64,000 bases of DNA from Pseudogemmobacter faecipullorum. Its GTDB lineage: Bacteria; Pseudomonadota; Alphaproteobacteria; Rhodobacterales; Rhodobacteraceae. Positions 7,942 to 17,258 of this stretch are shown here, one piece after another. The position numbers were made by a program, and so were the translations under genes. A model generated the notes under the pieces. That model searched no databases. It was not told the origin of the DNA and saw only the letters and a list, made by a program, of their open reading frames with translations. Position 1 is the first letter of the stretch; each line of letters begins with the position of its first letter. The stretch is taken from positions 62,001 through 126,000 of the forward strand of contig NZ_JACDXX010000004.1 in the NCBI RefSeq assembly GCF_020539525.1, given 5' to 3'.

Positions 7942-9057
7942 ATGTCTGAAGCAAGCCGCATTGATATTCGCGGAGTGAGCAAACTCTACGGCCCGGTGAA
8001 GGCTGTGAATAATGTCGACCTGGTGATTGAGGGGGGCAGCTATTGCTGCATGATCGGCCCCTCGGGTTGTGGCAAGACCACGCTTCTGCGCATGATCGCC
8101 GGGCATGAGGAGCCCTCTTCCGGGGTGATCAGCATCGGCGGCCAGGATGTGACCCATGCCAGAACCGGCAATCGTGGCACGGCGCTGATGTTCCAGAATT
8201 ATGCGCTTTTCCCGCATCTGTCGCTGACCGATAACGTCGCCTTCTCGCTGCGGGTCAAGGGAGAGGCCAGCGACAGCCGCCGCGCAAAAGCGCGCGAGAT
8301 GCTGGAGCGGGTGCAGCTGGGCCATCTGGCCGACCGCCTGCCTTCTGAGCTTTCGGGCGGGCAGCAGCAAAGGGTCGCCCTCGCCCGGGCGCTGATCACC
8401 AATCCCAAAGTGCTGCTGCTCGATGAGCCGCTCTCGGCGCTGGATGAATTTTTGCGGCTGCGGATGCGGGTTGAGCTGAAGCGGCTGCAAAATGAGCTGG
8501 GCATCACCTTCATTCACGTCACCCATACCCAGCCCGAGGCGATTGCCCTCGCCGACCAGGTGGTGGTGATGGATCACGGGCTGATCGAACAGGCGGCCAG
8601 CCCGCGTGAGATCTATAACCATCCGCACAGCCCCTATGTGGCGCGCTTCATGGGCGGTCAGAACGTCATTTCGGGCCGGGTTGAAAGCACCTCGGGCGAG
8701 GCGGCGGTGGTGCTGGGCGCGGATGGGCACCGTCATGCGCTGAACGGCATTTCCGGTCAGAAACCTGGCGCCGAGGTCAAATTCTCGGTGCGGCGCGACC
8801 GGATTCAGGTGGTTGATCAGCCGGCGGCGATGAACGGGCTGACCGGCAAGGTGATCAATACCGAATATCAGGGCACTTTCGTCAAACTCGCCCTCGATAC
8901 CGGCACGCGTGAGGAATTCATCATCTATCTGCCGGATGAAGCCTGGTTCGCCCGCCCGATTGAGGTGGGCCAGACCGTGCATGCGGCCTGGGATATGGCG
9001 GCGACGCATTACCTCAGGGGCAGCAATAATTCCGCGGGCATGCCGCTCGAAGACTGA
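7942..9057 (+). CDS. ABC transporter ATPase, PotA-like with TOBE domain
   Basis: 371 residues. Walker [10 protein letters not shown] (about 39-47), Q-loop FQNYALFPH, signature [15 protein letters not shown], Walker [12 protein letters not shown] and H-loop [11 protein letters not shown] are all intact. A C-terminal TOBE-type regulatory/substrate domain covers about residues 280-365. It powers the importer made by the preceding three genes. The stop is 29 bases before the hydrolase start, so the hydrolase is in the same operon. Confidence 0.9.
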   Translation: MSEASRIDIRGVSKLYGPVKAVNNVDLVIEGGSYCCMIGPSGCGKTTLLRMIAGHEEPSSGVISIGGQDVTHARTGNRGTALMFQNYALFPHLSLTDNVAFSLRVKGEASDSRRAKAREMLERVQLGHLADRLPSELSGGQQQRVALARALITNPKVLLLDEPLSALDEFLRLRMRVELKRLQNELGITFIHVTHTQPEAIALADQVVVMDHGLIEQAASPREIYNHPHSPYVARFMGGQNVISGRVESTSGEAAVVLGADGHRHALNGISGQKPGAEVKFSVRRDRIQVVDQPAAMNGLTGKVINTEYQGTFVKLALDTGTREEFIIYLPDEAWFARPIEVGQTVHAAWDMAATHYLRGSNNSAGMPLED

Positions 9058-9086
9058 GCAGCTGCCGGACCAACAGGAGAGTGAAA

Positions 9087-9989
9087 ATGGCTAAGAAAAT
9101 CTACTGCGCCTTCGGCACGGATATCGACTCGGTCGCGGGCTGGATCGGCTCATATGGCGGCGGCGACAGCCCCTCGGATATTCAGCGCGGCATCTTTGCG
9201 ACCGAGGTCGGTATTCCGCGTCTGCTGCGTCTGTTCAAAAAATACGATCTGCAGACCAGCTTCTTCATCCCAGGTCATTCGCTGGAAACCTTCCCGAAGG
9301 AAATGCAGATGATCGTCGATGCCGGCCATGAGGTCGGCGCGCATGGCTATCTGCATGAAAACCCGATCGCCATGACACCGCAGCAGGAAGAAGATGTGCT
9401 GGTGAAGTCGATTGAGCTGATCGACAAACTGACCGGCAAGGCCCCGCGCGGCTATGTGGCGCCCTGGTGGGAAATGTCGAATTCGACCGCGGCTTTGCTG
9501 CAGAAATATAATTTCAGCTATGATCACAGCCAGGGCTACCGCGACTTCCAGCCCTTCTATGCCCGGGTCGGCGATGAGTGGAACACCATCGACTATACGA
9601 AACAGGCCAAAGACTGGATGCATCCGCTGAAGCACGGCAAAGAGATCGACCTCGTCGATATTGCCGCCAACTGGTATGTCGATGACCTGCCGCCGATGAT
9701 GTTCATGAAGAAATCGCCGAATTCGCATGGCTTCGTGAATCCGCGCGATATCGAGGAAATGTGGCGCGATCAGTTTGACTGGGTCTACCGCGAGATGGAT
9801 TACGCGGTCTTTGCCTTTACCATTCACCCCGATGTGGCGGGCCGCCCCCAGGTTCTGCTGATGCTCGAGCGGCTGATCGAATATATCAGCGGCCATGAGG
9901 GCGTCGAATGGGCGACGTTTGAGCAGATCACTGATGATTTCCGCAAGCGTTACCCCTTCGCCTCCGGCAAACGCCCGGAAGTGATCTGA
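9087..9989 (+). CDS. Polysaccharide-deacetylase-family metal hydrolase (PgdA / cyclic imidase type)
   Basis: 300 residues of the NodB/carbohydrate esterase 4 fold in the HpPgdA / cyclic imidase / PuuE subgroup. The metal site is recognisable as Asp12/Asp14 in GTDIDS and His86/His90 in HGYLHE. There is no signal peptide, so it is cytoplasmic and unlikely to act on cell-wall polymer. Start ATG 9087 has AGGAG seven bases upstream; the in-frame GTG at 9081 sits too close to it. It lies directly after the importer genes, so it probably hydrolyses the imported compound, for example opening a cyclic imide or removing an acyl group. The two genes after it encode a CxxC protein and a COG0523 GTPase, which may deliver its metal. 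Substrate is unknown. Confidence 0.8.
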   Translation: MAKKIYCAFGTDIDSVAGWIGSYGGGDSPSDIQRGIFATEVGIPRLLRLFKKYDLQTSFFIPGHSLETFPKEMQMIVDAGHEVGAHGYLHENPIAMTPQQEEDVLVKSIELIDKLTGKAPRGYVAPWWEMSNSTAALLQKYNFSYDHSQGYRDFQPFYARVGDEWNTIDYTKQAKDWMHPLKHGKEIDLVDIAANWYVDDLPPMMFMKKSPNSHGFVNPRDIEEMWRDQFDWVYREMDYAVFAFTIHPDVAGRPQVLLMLERLIEYISGHEGVEWATFEQITDDFRKRYPFASGKRPEVI

Positions 9990-9993
9990 CCTC

Positions 9994-10287
9994 ATGTGCT
10001 CGGCCTGCGGCTTTCCGGCAAAACCCGGCCACTGGACCGATGCCGGGGGGGCAACCCCCGGCGACCGGCTGCGCCTGCGCTTTATCCGGCTGGCCGCGGT
10101 CAATCGCCTGCTCGCGCCCTATGGGCTGAAAGCGCATGACGACGGGGTGACACCAGGTCTGCAGCTCTTCGCCCCCGGCGGGCAGCGTGAGCTGGTGGCG
10201 GATCTTGAGGCTTTGTGGCTGGCGGCGGCAGGCATGGCAGGCATGCCGATTGACCCTTTGTCCGAGCGCGCGCTGAACCATGGCTGA
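9994..10287 (+). CDS. Small conserved CxxC protein between the hydrolase and a COG0523 GTPase
   Basis: 97 residues. The N-terminus is MCSACGFP followed by a GHWTD motif, so a CxxC pair and a His lie within the first 15 residues, a plausible metal site. The middle and C-terminal part are helical (AAVNRLLAPYGL, then ELVADLEALWLAAAG). I recognise no named domain, but similar MCxxCG-HWTD proteins occur beside CobW-type GTPases in other proteobacteria as far as I recall. Its stop overlaps the GTPase start by 8 bases (ATGGCTGA), implying co-translation. Function unknown; a metal carrier or accessory to the GTPase is an inference. Confidence 0.7.
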   Translation: MCSACGFPAKPGHWTDAGGATPGDRLRLRFIRLAAVNRLLAPYGLKAHDDGVTPGLQLFAPGGQRELVADLEALWLAAAGMAGMPIDPLSERALNHG

Positions 10288-11227
10288 ACCTGGCGAGGGC
10301 AGGCTGGGCCTGACCATTCTTGGCGGTTTTCTCGGCGCGGGCAAAAGCACCTGGGCCAGGCATCAGCTGCATGAGGGGCAGTTTGCCCGGCACCATCTGA
10401 TCGTGAATGAAGCCGCCGGAACCCCGGTCGACAATCTGCTGCTTGGCGGGGCGGCCCGGCTTTCCGTCCTGGCGGGGGGCTGCGCCTGCTGCGAGGGGCT
10501 ACCGGCGCTGATCAGCCTTTTACGCCATGTTTGTGACGAAAATACCGGGGCGGCGGGGCGGCAGATCGACGGCATACTTCTGGAAACCAGCGGTTTGGCC
10601 GATCCTGGCGCCATTGCCCGCGCCATTGCCGCAGATCCGGTGCTGGCGCGGCATCTGCGCATCACCACGACCCTGGTGCTGATTGATGCTCTGCATGGCC
10701 TCGCGCAGCTCTCTGCCGAGCCGCTGGCGCGGGCACAGGCTGAGGCGGCGGACAGGCTGATCCTGACGAAAGCAATGCGGGCAGAGCCAGGGGCGGCGGG
10801 CGATCTGCTGGCCACATTGCGCCTGCTGAACCCTGCGGCTGATATCAGCGGCGCAGAACTGGGCCTTGCCGTGGCTTTGCCAGAGCCCGGAACCGCCCGG
10901 CTTCTGGCCGGGCCTGAGCGCCAGGCGCCGATCCGGCCCTGGCGGCTGGATGTGGGCGCCGAGGGGGCCTGGGTTGCGCTCTCGACCTGGCTTTCGGCGC
11001 TGCTGGCGGCCAGGGGTGAGGATGTGGTGCGGGTCAAGGGGGTGGTTCGCACCCCGGCCGGGCGGCTTTTGCTGCAATCGGTGCGCCGGGTGGTGCAGCC
11101 CCCCGAAATTCTGCCCGAAACCGAGCTGGCCGGACCCGCCCCGGAAGAGGGGGTGATCGTGCTGATCGGCCGTAACTTTGATGCTGCGATGCTTGAACGC
11201 TCCTGGAGGCTGTTCGGGCCAGGCTGA
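10280..11227 (+). CDS. COG0523 (CobW/G3E) GTPase, putative metallochaperone
   Basis: 315 residues. Walker A GGFLGAGKST (about 15-24), the family-defining CxCC motif GGCACC (Cys68, Cys70, Cys71) and the switch/Walker B region LLETSGLADP are present. The canonical NKxD is represented by a LTKA segment. COG0523 proteins use GTP hydrolysis to deliver Zn, Co or Fe to client enzymes or to respond to metal limitation. It is the last gene of the operon that encodes the metal-dependent hydrolase and the CxxC protein, so the hydrolase is the obvious candidate client. The C-terminal CobW_C region is short and diverged. Confidence 0.82.
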   Translation: MAEPGEGRLGLTILGGFLGAGKSTWARHQLHEGQFARHHLIVNEAAGTPVDNLLLGGAARLSVLAGGCACCEGLPALISLLRHVCDENTGAAGRQIDGILLETSGLADPGAIARAIAADPVLARHLRITTTLVLIDALHGLAQLSAEPLARAQAEAADRLILTKAMRAEPGAAGDLLATLRLLNPAADISGAELGLAVALPEPGTARLLAGPERQAPIRPWRLDVGAEGAWVALSTWLSALLAARGEDVVRVKGVVRTPAGRLLLQSVRRVVQPPEILPETELAGPAPEEGVIVLIGRNFDAAMLERSWRLFGPG

Positions 11228-11610
11228 TCCATGCTTTCTCCGGGTTAAACCCCTGGAATAGATGATGACTTAGCGCCTAAAGCGCATCTGCGGCTGCCCT
11301 GGGAAACGCGGGACTGGCGGTAGGGTGACCTTGCGTCAGACCCGCGGCCAGGGCGGCTGCGCAATTCGGAACCTGGGGCGTAAAAAGACTGATTGCGTCG
11401 CAATTACTGCCATGAGTGACCGGGTTTGCCTTGATCCTGAAATGAACAGGGTCCACGATCAGCGGACCAGGATGACCCCTTTATGCCTGGATCCGGCCTT
11501 AAGATCCGGGCGTCTGACGTTATCCTGCCCTGACCCTAAGGCCCTGCTGTGCCGCAGGCAAAGGCGGTGACGCCTGCGGAGCAATTCATATCCGCCCCAG
11601 GGAGATCAGA
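11228..11610. other. 383-base intergenic region upstream of the betaine-type importer
   Basis: No convincing gene. A short plus-strand open frame (11325-11570) has no recognisable product or ribosome-binding site. A weak inverted element GGATC-N9-GATCC lies near 11490-11510. The last 20 bases carry the CAGGGAGATCAG ribosome-binding site of the next gene. The promoter of the importer operon must lie here, but I cannot assign it. Confidence 0.5.
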
Positions 11611-12609
11611 ATGAAGAAACATGTTTCAACCCTTGCGCTCACCGTCGGGCTGAGTTTCGGTGCTTCGGCTGCTTTCGCTGAATGTGGCGAGGTCAGCATC
11701 GTGGCGATGAACTGGCAGAGCGCGGAAGTGCTGGCGGCGCTGGACGCGCTGATCCTGAAAGAAGGCTATGGCTGTGATGCCAGCATCATTTCCGGCGATA
11801 CCGTCCCCTCGATCACCTCGATGGTGGAAACCGGCAAGCCCGATGTTGCACCGGAAGGCTGGGTCGATCTGGTGCCGGAGGTGATCAGCCGCGGTATGGC
11901 AGAGGGTCGGCTGGTGAAAGGTGCGCTGGCGCTGGCTGACGGGGCGGTTCAGGGCTGGTGGATCCCGAAATATATCGCTGATGCCAATCCCGATATCAAA
12001 ACCATCGATGATGCCCTGGCCCGTCCGGATCTGTTCCCCGATGCCGAGGACCCGTCGAAAGGGGCGGTTCACAATGGCCCGCAGGGCTGGGGTGGCACGC
12101 TGGTAACCGGCCAGTTCTACGTCGCATATGATGCCGAAGCTAAAGGCTTCAAGCTGATCGATACCGGTTCTGCGGCGGGGCTCGATGGCTCGATTGCACG
12201 GGCCTATGAGAATAAGCAGGGCTGGATGGGCTATTACTGGTCGCCGACCGCGCTGCTGGGCAAATATGAAATGGTCAAGCTTGACCATGGCGCGGAGTTC
12301 AATGCCGAAGCCTGGACCAGCTGCAATTCGAATGCCGAATGCGCCGATCCGCAAAAAAATGACTGGCCGGGTGATACGGTTCAGACCGTTATGACCTCGG
12401 CTTTCGCCGAGCGTGCTCCGGCAGAGGTGAAAGCCTATTTCGACACCCGCTCCTGGTCGAATGCCACGGTGAACAGCCTGATGGCCTGGATGACCGACAA
12501 TCAGGCCACGGGTGAGGATGGCGCGCGTTATTTCCTTGAGAATAACCCGGAAATCTGGACGCCCTGGGTCACTCCGGAAGCTGCAGAAAAGATCAAAGCC
12601 GCGCTCTGA
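11611..12609 (+). CDS. Glycine betaine/proline betaine-type ABC solute-binding protein (ProX/OpuAC)
   Basis: 332 residues with a Sec signal peptide (about 1-23, ending AFA-E). The mature protein is of the OpuAC/ProX class: IVAMNWQSAEV at the N-terminus, PEGWVDL, GWWIPKYIAD, GPQGWGGT and GWMGYYWSPTALL. The Trp/Tyr-rich motifs are those used by this class to bind quaternary ammonium compounds by cation-pi contacts. A Cys pair (SCNSNAEC) may form a disulfide. It is the first gene of a three-gene importer operon. The ligand could be glycine betaine, proline betaine, carnitine or a related amine. Confidence 0.88.
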   Translation: MKKHVSTLALTVGLSFGASAAFAECGEVSIVAMNWQSAEVLAALDALILKEGYGCDASIISGDTVPSITSMVETGKPDVAPEGWVDLVPEVISRGMAEGRLVKGALALADGAVQGWWIPKYIADANPDIKTIDDALARPDLFPDAEDPSKGAVHNGPQGWGGTLVTGQFYVAYDAEAKGFKLIDTGSAAGLDGSIARAYENKQGWMGYYWSPTALLGKYEMVKLDHGAEFNAEAWTSCNSNAECADPQKNDWPGDTVQTVMTSAFAERAPAEVKAYFDTRSWSNATVNSLMAWMTDNQATGEDGARYFLENNPEIWTPWVTPEAAEKIKAAL

Positions 12610-12623
12610 GCGCCCGATCTGAG

Positions 12624-12651
12624 CTCTGGTCCGGGGGTTCCCGGGCCGGAG
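12624..12651 (+). terminator. Intercistronic hairpin after the betaine-binding-protein gene
   Basis: CTCTGGTCCGGG and CCCGGGCCGGAG form an imperfect 12-bp stem with a four-base loop, with no following T tract. It lies between the binding-protein and permease genes and probably sets the expression ratio. Confidence 0.5.
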
Positions 12652-12697
12652 TATCCCCAGCGGTCGCCAGGACCTGCCACTGCCAACCGGAGCATCT

Positions 12698-13585
12698 ATG
12701 AGCTGGTTTACTGAATTTCCGCATCTGAGTGATGCGACCCTTCGTGATCTGCGAAAACTCGTGGACGAGAGCTTTCGCGAATTTACCCGTGCCTGGGGCG
12801 GTACTTTTGAGACCGTGTTCGAGCCACTGCGCCTGTTTCTGATCTGGTCCGAAAATCTGATGCTGAATACGCCCTGGCCCGTGGTGATCACGGTGATCGG
12901 GCTGATCTCCTGGTTCGCCAGCCGCAGCTGGCAGATTACCGCTTTTACCATCCTGACCCTGCTGCTGATCGGCTGGTTCGATATGTGGGATGACACGATG
13001 CGGACCGTGTCGATGATCTTTGTCTGTACCCTGGTGGCGATTGCGGTCGGGATACCAATTGGCATCCTTATGGCGCGCTCGAACCGGATGCAGGCCTTTG
13101 TCAATCCGATCCTCGATGTGATGCAGACCATGCCGAGTTTCGTCTATCTGATTCCGGTGGTGATGCTGCTTGGCATTGGCCGGGTGCCGGGGGTGATCGC
13201 GGTGGTGATCTATGCCATTCCGCCGATGATCCGCCTGACCAACCTGGGGATTCGTCTGGTGGATAAAGATGTGCTGGAGGCAGCAGATGCTTTCGGCTCC
13301 TCCTCCTGGCAGAAGCTGAAGAATGTGCAGATGCCGCTGGCGCTGCCGACCATCATGGCCGGCATCAACCAGACCATTATGATGGCGCTCGCCATGGTGG
13401 TGATTGCCTCGATGATCGGGGTGCAGGGCCTGGGGCAGCCGGTGCTGCGCGCGATCAATAACCAGTATTTCACCATGGGGATGCTGAACGGCCTCGCCAT
13501 TGTCGGCATTGCCATCATCTTTGACCGCGTCAGCCAGGCCTATGGTCGCCGGTTGCAAAAGCACCTGGAGATCTCGCATGGCTGA
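12698..13585 (+). CDS. Betaine-type ABC transporter permease (ProW/OpuAB)
   Basis: 295 residues with about six to seven membrane spans. The ATP-binding-protein contact loop is EAADAFGSSSWQKLKNVQMPLALP, typical of ProW/OpuAB, and GVQGLGQPVLRAINNQYF is also characteristic. An N-terminal cytoplasmic or amphipathic part of about 60 residues precedes the first span, as in ProW. Start ATG has ACCGGAGC upstream. The end overlaps the ATPase start by 8 bases. Confidence 0.88.
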   Translation: MSWFTEFPHLSDATLRDLRKLVDESFREFTRAWGGTFETVFEPLRLFLIWSENLMLNTPWPVVITVIGLISWFASRSWQITAFTILTLLLIGWFDMWDDTMRTVSMIFVCTLVAIAVGIPIGILMARSNRMQAFVNPILDVMQTMPSFVYLIPVVMLLGIGRVPGVIAVVIYAIPPMIRLTNLGIRLVDKDVLEAADAFGSSSWQKLKNVQMPLALPTIMAGINQTIMMALAMVVIASMIGVQGLGQPVLRAINNQYFTMGMLNGLAIVGIAIIFDRVSQAYGRRLQKHLEISHG

Positions 13586-14597
13586 GGGGATCGGAATCGA
13601 GATCCGCAATCTCTATAAAATCTTTGGTCCGGATGCGGCCCGGCTTGTCACCCAGGTGCAGCAGGGCATGACCAAAGCCGAGCTGAATGAAAGACATGCC
13701 CATGTGCTGGGCCTGCGCGACATCAGTATCTCGATGCCGGCCGGTGGCATTCAGGTGATTATGGGCCTGTCCGGTTCGGGAAAATCGACGCTGATCCGCC
13801 ATATCAACCGGCTGATTGATCCCACCGCGGGCGAGGTGCTGGTCGGGGGCGAGGATGTGGTGAAAATGGCCCCCGAGGCTCTGCGCCAGTTCCGTCGCCA
13901 TAAAACCGCGATGGTTTTCCAGAAATTCGCGCTGCTGCCGCATCGCAATGTACTGGAAAACACCGTCTATGGCCTCGAGGTTCAGGGCGTTTCCCGCGCG
14001 AAACAGGTTGAAGCGGCGATGACCTGGATCGAGCGGGTCGGGCTGAAAGGCTATGAGACTAAATATCCGAACCAGCTGTCGGGCGGGATGCAGCAGCGCG
14101 TCGGCCTGGCGCGGGCGCTGACCAATGATGCACCGATCCTGCTGATGGATGAGGCTTTCTCGGCGCTCGATCCGCTGATCCGCGTCGATATGCAGACCAT
14201 CCTGCTGGATCTGCAGAAAGACATCCGCAAGACCATTGTTTTCATCACCCATGACCTGGATGAGGCGCTGCGTCTTGGCGATCAGATCGCCATTCTGCGC
14301 GACGGCTGCATGGTGCAGCAGGGCAGCGGCCAGGAGATCGTGCTGAAGCCGGCCGATAGCTATATTGAAAGCTTTGTCGAGCATGTGAACCGCGGCAAGG
14401 TGCTGCGGCTGGGCTCGGTGATGGAGCCTGGCGGAAGCGAGCCTGACCTGCCGCAACTCTCGGATCAGCTGCTGCTGGCCGATGCCGCCAGGGCGATGAT
14501 GCACAGCGGTGCAGCGCGTTTCGCAGTGACCAATGCCGCCGGACAGCCGGTCGGGCAGATCTCTGTGGCGCAGGTCAATCAGGCACTTTACGGCTGA
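13578..14597 (+). CDS. Betaine-type ABC transporter ATPase (ProV/OpuAA)
   Basis: 339 residues. Walker A GLSGSGKST, Q-loop FQKFALLPH, signature LSGGMQQRVGLARAL, Walker B LLMDEAFSALD and H-loop FITHDLDEA are intact. A ProV-type N-terminal extension of about 50 residues (IRNLYKIFG) precedes Walker A. The C-terminal about 60 residues resemble a single degenerate CBS-like unit rather than the full tandem CBS of osmosensing ProV. Start ATG 13578 overlaps the permease stop (ATGGCTGA); the longer frame from 13500 would run within the permease. A bidirectional terminator follows. Confidence 0.88.
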   Translation: MAEGIGIEIRNLYKIFGPDAARLVTQVQQGMTKAELNERHAHVLGLRDISISMPAGGIQVIMGLSGSGKSTLIRHINRLIDPTAGEVLVGGEDVVKMAPEALRQFRRHKTAMVFQKFALLPHRNVLENTVYGLEVQGVSRAKQVEAAMTWIERVGLKGYETKYPNQLSGGMQQRVGLARALTNDAPILLMDEAFSALDPLIRVDMQTILLDLQKDIRKTIVFITHDLDEALRLGDQIAILRDGCMVQQGSGQEIVLKPADSYIESFVEHVNRGKVLRLGSVMEPGGSEPDLPQLSDQLLLADAARAMMHSGAARFAVTNAAGQPVGQISVAQVNQALYG

Positions 14598-14619
14598 CAG
14601 AGCTGCTGATGCAGACTGA

Positions 14620-14651
14620 AAAACGCCCGGAGCGACTGCTCCGGGCGTTTT
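14620..14651. terminator. Bidirectional terminator between the betaine operon and DUF475
   Basis: A perfect 14-bp stem AAAACGCCCGGAGC / GCTCCGGGCGTTTT (620-633 and 638-651) with a four-base loop and A/T ends on both sides. It serves the plus-strand betaine operon and the convergent minus-strand DUF475 gene. Confidence 0.9.
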
Positions 14652-14673
14652 GCTCTGCTCTGCCTCCAGGCCG

Positions 14674-15753
14674 TCAGCCCTCGGGATGCAGCCGGTTCCA
14701 GCGCAGCGATGACCAGAAAGAAATTCCGATCAGAATTGCACCGCCGAGGCCGGTGATGACTTCAGGGATATGCACCAGGGCCTGAAGATACATGATGACC
14801 GAAAGGATCATGATCGCCCAGAACGCGCCATGTTCAAGGAAACGGTATTCGGCCAGCGTACCTTTCTCGACCAGCATGATGGTCATCGAGCGCACATACA
14901 TCGCGCCGATGCCAAGGCCGATGGCGATGATGAACAGGTTCTGCGACAGGGCAAAAGCACCGATCACCCCGTCAAACGAGAAGCTGGCATCGAGCACTTC
15001 CAGATAGAGGAAGGCGCCGACGCCGCCCTTGGCCGCGCCCTCCAGCATCTGCTGGCTGCGGTCGAGGATACCACCCAGAACCTCGACCAGCAGGAAGGTC
15101 AGCAGGCCCCAGATCGCGGAATGGAAGAAGGTATTCGCGGCAACCGGCCCCAGCTCCGGATCGGTGCTGTTCTGAATGATATGCGAGAAGATCAGCATGA
15201 TGACCAGCACAACGGCGATTTCGATGCCTTTCACGGTCGAATAGGCCGCGGCTTTCGATTCGATCCAGCGGATCCAGTGCACGTCTTTTTCATGGTCGAA
15301 GAAGAAGCTCAGGCCGACCATCATCAGGAAGGTGCCGCCGAAAGCGGCGATCGGCAGATGCGCCTCATTCATGATGCGGCTGTATTCTTCCGGCTGGCTG
15401 GCGGCCATGACAATGGCGCTCCAGGGGCCGACATTGGCCGCGATCACCACGATCAGCAGCGGGAAGACGATCCGCATGCCGAAGACGGCGATAATGATGC
15501 CCCAGGTCAGAAAGCGATGCTGCCATTCCGGCGTCATATCTTTCAGCTTATTGGCATTCACGATGGCATTGTCGAAAGACAGTGAAATCTCCAGCACTGC
15601 CAGAACGCAGACAATGAAGAAAATCGAGGCAGTGCCGCCTGCGGTGCCGGTGGTTTCCCAGCCGAGCCAGAGGCCGAGTGCGAGGCCGAGCGCGGTAACA
15701 ATAAACGCGGCGGTAAAGTAGGAGAGTACGGAGCGTTCGGAAGGGGCTGACAT
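14674..15753 (-). CDS. DUF475 integral membrane protein, TerC-like
   Basis: 359 residues with about nine hydrophobic spans. Two related motifs with acidic residues in membrane helices, SLSFDNAIVNANKL and SFSFDGVIGAFALS, are the hallmark of the TerC/DUF475 group, which is thought to move metal ions such as manganese or to affect tellurite tolerance. Start: ATG 15753 (MSAPSERS) is preferred because GAAAG lies upstream; an ATG four codons earlier (15765) is possible. It stands alone between a bidirectional terminator and a 300-base gap. Confidence 0.85.
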   Translation of the reverse strand: MSAPSERSVLSYFTAAFIVTALGLALGLWLGWETTGTAGGTASIFFIVCVLAVLEISLSFDNAIVNANKLKDMTPEWQHRFLTWGIIIAVFGMRIVFPLLIVVIAANVGPWSAIVMAASQPEEYSRIMNEAHLPIAAFGGTFLMMVGLSFFFDHEKDVHWIRWIESKAAAYSTVKGIEIAVVLVIMLIFSHIIQNSTDPELGPVAANTFFHSAIWGLLTFLLVEVLGGILDRSQQMLEGAAKGGVGAFLYLEVLDASFSFDGVIGAFALSQNLFIIAIGLGIGAMYVRSMTIMLVEKGTLAEYRFLEHGAFWAIMILSVIMYLQALVHIPEVITGLGGAILIGISFWSSLRWNRLHPEG

Positions 15754-15765
15754 TGCCGCTTTCAT

Positions 15766-16064
15766 CCTGTGCTGTGAAAGACAGGGAACAATTAGCGCGC
15801 TGGCCGCTGTGCGGCCAGAGGAGATTCGATCCGCGACGGGTTACGGGCGCTGTCCTGACGTAAAGTCCTGCCTGCGCGCTGCTCAGATCCGTCCGCTGCT
15901 GACCAGGGCCGTTGCAATATCCCGGCCCTCGTCCGCAGGCTTCAGAGCAAAGCCGTTCCAGTGTAGCCCCCAGGCTGTGCCGCCGGTCCGGGGAAAACAG
16001 TAAAAAAACCCCCGGCGCAGCAGAGCGCAGGGGGCTGGTTCTGCCGGAACATCCTGAACCCGGG
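15766..16064. other. Intergenic region between DUF475 and the GT2 gene
   Basis: About 300 bases without a supported gene. It holds the promoter side of DUF475, which I cannot place, and a minus-strand terminator at 16002-16034 for the glycosyltransferase. A small plus-strand open frame (15809-16003) overlaps that terminator and has no recognisable product. Confidence 0.5.
16002..16034 (-). terminator. Terminator of the GT2 glycosyltransferase gene
   Basis: Read on the minus strand, CCCCCTGCGC and GCGCCGGGGG form a stem followed by seven Ts (A7 at 16002-16008 on the plus strand). It lies about 30 bases after the stop of the gene at 16065-17258. Confidence 0.85.
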
Positions 16065-17258
16065 TCAGGCCTGCAGCTGATGCAGCGCTTCGGGCTCACC
16101 GGCGGCAACCGGGCTGGTGTTGCGCTGGCTGAGCAGACCCCAGAGGAAGCCATTGGTCACCGATTGCACGCCGAGCGACGAGAGCACAGCCACCAGAGCG
16201 GCCGAACGGGTGATCGCTCCGGGCTCCAGTGCCCCGAAGCCGGCAAAGGCCCAGAAACCGACCGAGATCAGCGTGGCGACAAAGGCGAGGAACAGGAAGG
16301 CGGCCCCGGTCTGGCAGGCGCTTTCGACACTGATACGGCGGCGCAAGGCCTCAAACTGCGGGCTGGTGGGCAAAAGGCCCGACCGTACCGCAAACAGCCT
16401 GGCCAGGCCATGACAGCAGATCAGCTGGAAGCCGGTCATCAGGAAGGCCGCGGCAAAGATCAGCGCCCCGGTGTCGAGCGTCAGCCCACCCAGTGTCAGC
16501 GGGCCGAACATCAGCGGCAGGAACAGCGCCGCGCCGAGTCCAAGCAGGCTGAGGCCCGGGTAAAGAAACAGGCTGAAGGGGGCGAAGGTCAGCAGCAGCT
16601 TCAGATGGCGCCAGCCATCATGCCAGGTGCGCAGATGCGGCTTACGCGAGCGGCCGTCCGGTTGCAGCGTGGTTGGCACTTCGACGATTTTCAGACCGCA
16701 AAGCGCCGCGCGGATCACCATCTCGGGGCAGAATTCCAGCTGCTCAGTGATCAGGTTCAGCTCGATGATGGCCTCGCGGGAAAAACCGCGCAGGCCGCAT
16801 TGAAAATCGCCGACGGGCGCGCCGTAAAGCGTGCGGCCGATGAAGGACAGCACTGGATTGCCGAGATATTTGTGCAAAAAGGGCATGGCCCCGGGCGCAA
16901 TCCCGCCGCGGAAGCGGTTGCCCATCACGAGATCAGCGCCTTTGCGCAACTCATCGATAAAGGCATCGAGGCGCGAAAAATCATAGCTGTCATCGCTGTC
17001 ACCCATGATGACAAAGCGGCCCCTGGCGGCAGCGATGCCGGTCGAAAGGGCGATGCCATTGCCGCGCCGCGGCGCAAGCACCACCCTTGCCCCCAGCCGC
17101 TCGGCAATCTCGCGGCTGCCATCGGTCGAGCCATTGTCCGAGATCAGAACCTCGCCATCGATGCCGCTGCGCTGCAGGAAATTCTGCGCTTTGGTGATGC
17201 AGGCCTCCAGGGTTTCAGCTTCATTCAGGCAGGGCATGAGAATGGTCAGTTCGGTCAT
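16065..17258 (-). CDS. GT2 glycosyltransferase with C-terminal membrane segments (polyprenyl-phosphate sugar synthase type)
   Basis: 397 residues. The N-terminal about 230 residues are a GT2/GT-A domain: TILMPCLNEAETL, SDNGSTDGS, the metal-binding GDSDDSYDF, and GDFQCGLRGFSREA. This is the dolichyl/undecaprenyl-phosphate mannosyl- or glucosyltransferase (DPM1-like) subtype. The last about 150 residues hold four hydrophobic spans. Start ATG 17258 has CCGGAG upstream; the long in-frame extension to 18131 is unsupported. It is divergent from the STT3/GT-C-like gene and near GDP-mannose genes, so it likely makes a lipid-linked sugar used by the next protein. Sugar identity is inferred. Confidence 0.85.
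   Translation of the reverse strand: MTELTILMPCLNEAETLEACITKAQNFLQRSGIDGEVLISDNGSTDGSREIAERLGARVVLAPRRGNGIALSTGIAAARGRFVIMGDSDDSYDFSRLDAFIDELRKGADLVMGNRFRGGIAPGAMPFLHKYLGNPVLSFIGRTLYGAPVGDFQCGLRGFSREAIIELNLITEQLEFCPEMVIRAALCGLKIVEVPTTLQPDGRSRKPHLRTWHDGWRHLKLLLTFAPFSLFLYPGLSLLGLGAALFLPLMFGPLTLGGLTLDTGALIFAAAFLMTGFQLICCHGLARLFAVRSGLLPTSPQFEALRRRISVESACQTGAAFLFLAFVATLISVGFWAFAGFGALEPGAITRSAALVAVLSSLGVQSVTNGFLWGLLSQRNTSPVAAGEPEALHQLQA

Noticed and set aside
7105-9009. 634-residue open frame on the minus strand
   Set aside because: Antisense to the permease and ATPase genes, with low-complexity His/Arg/Gln-rich translation typical of the complementary strand of high-GC coding DNA.
11228-11610. 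Riboswitch upstream of the betaine importer
   Set aside because: I could not match the sequence to a known aptamer, and the only inverted element is weak.
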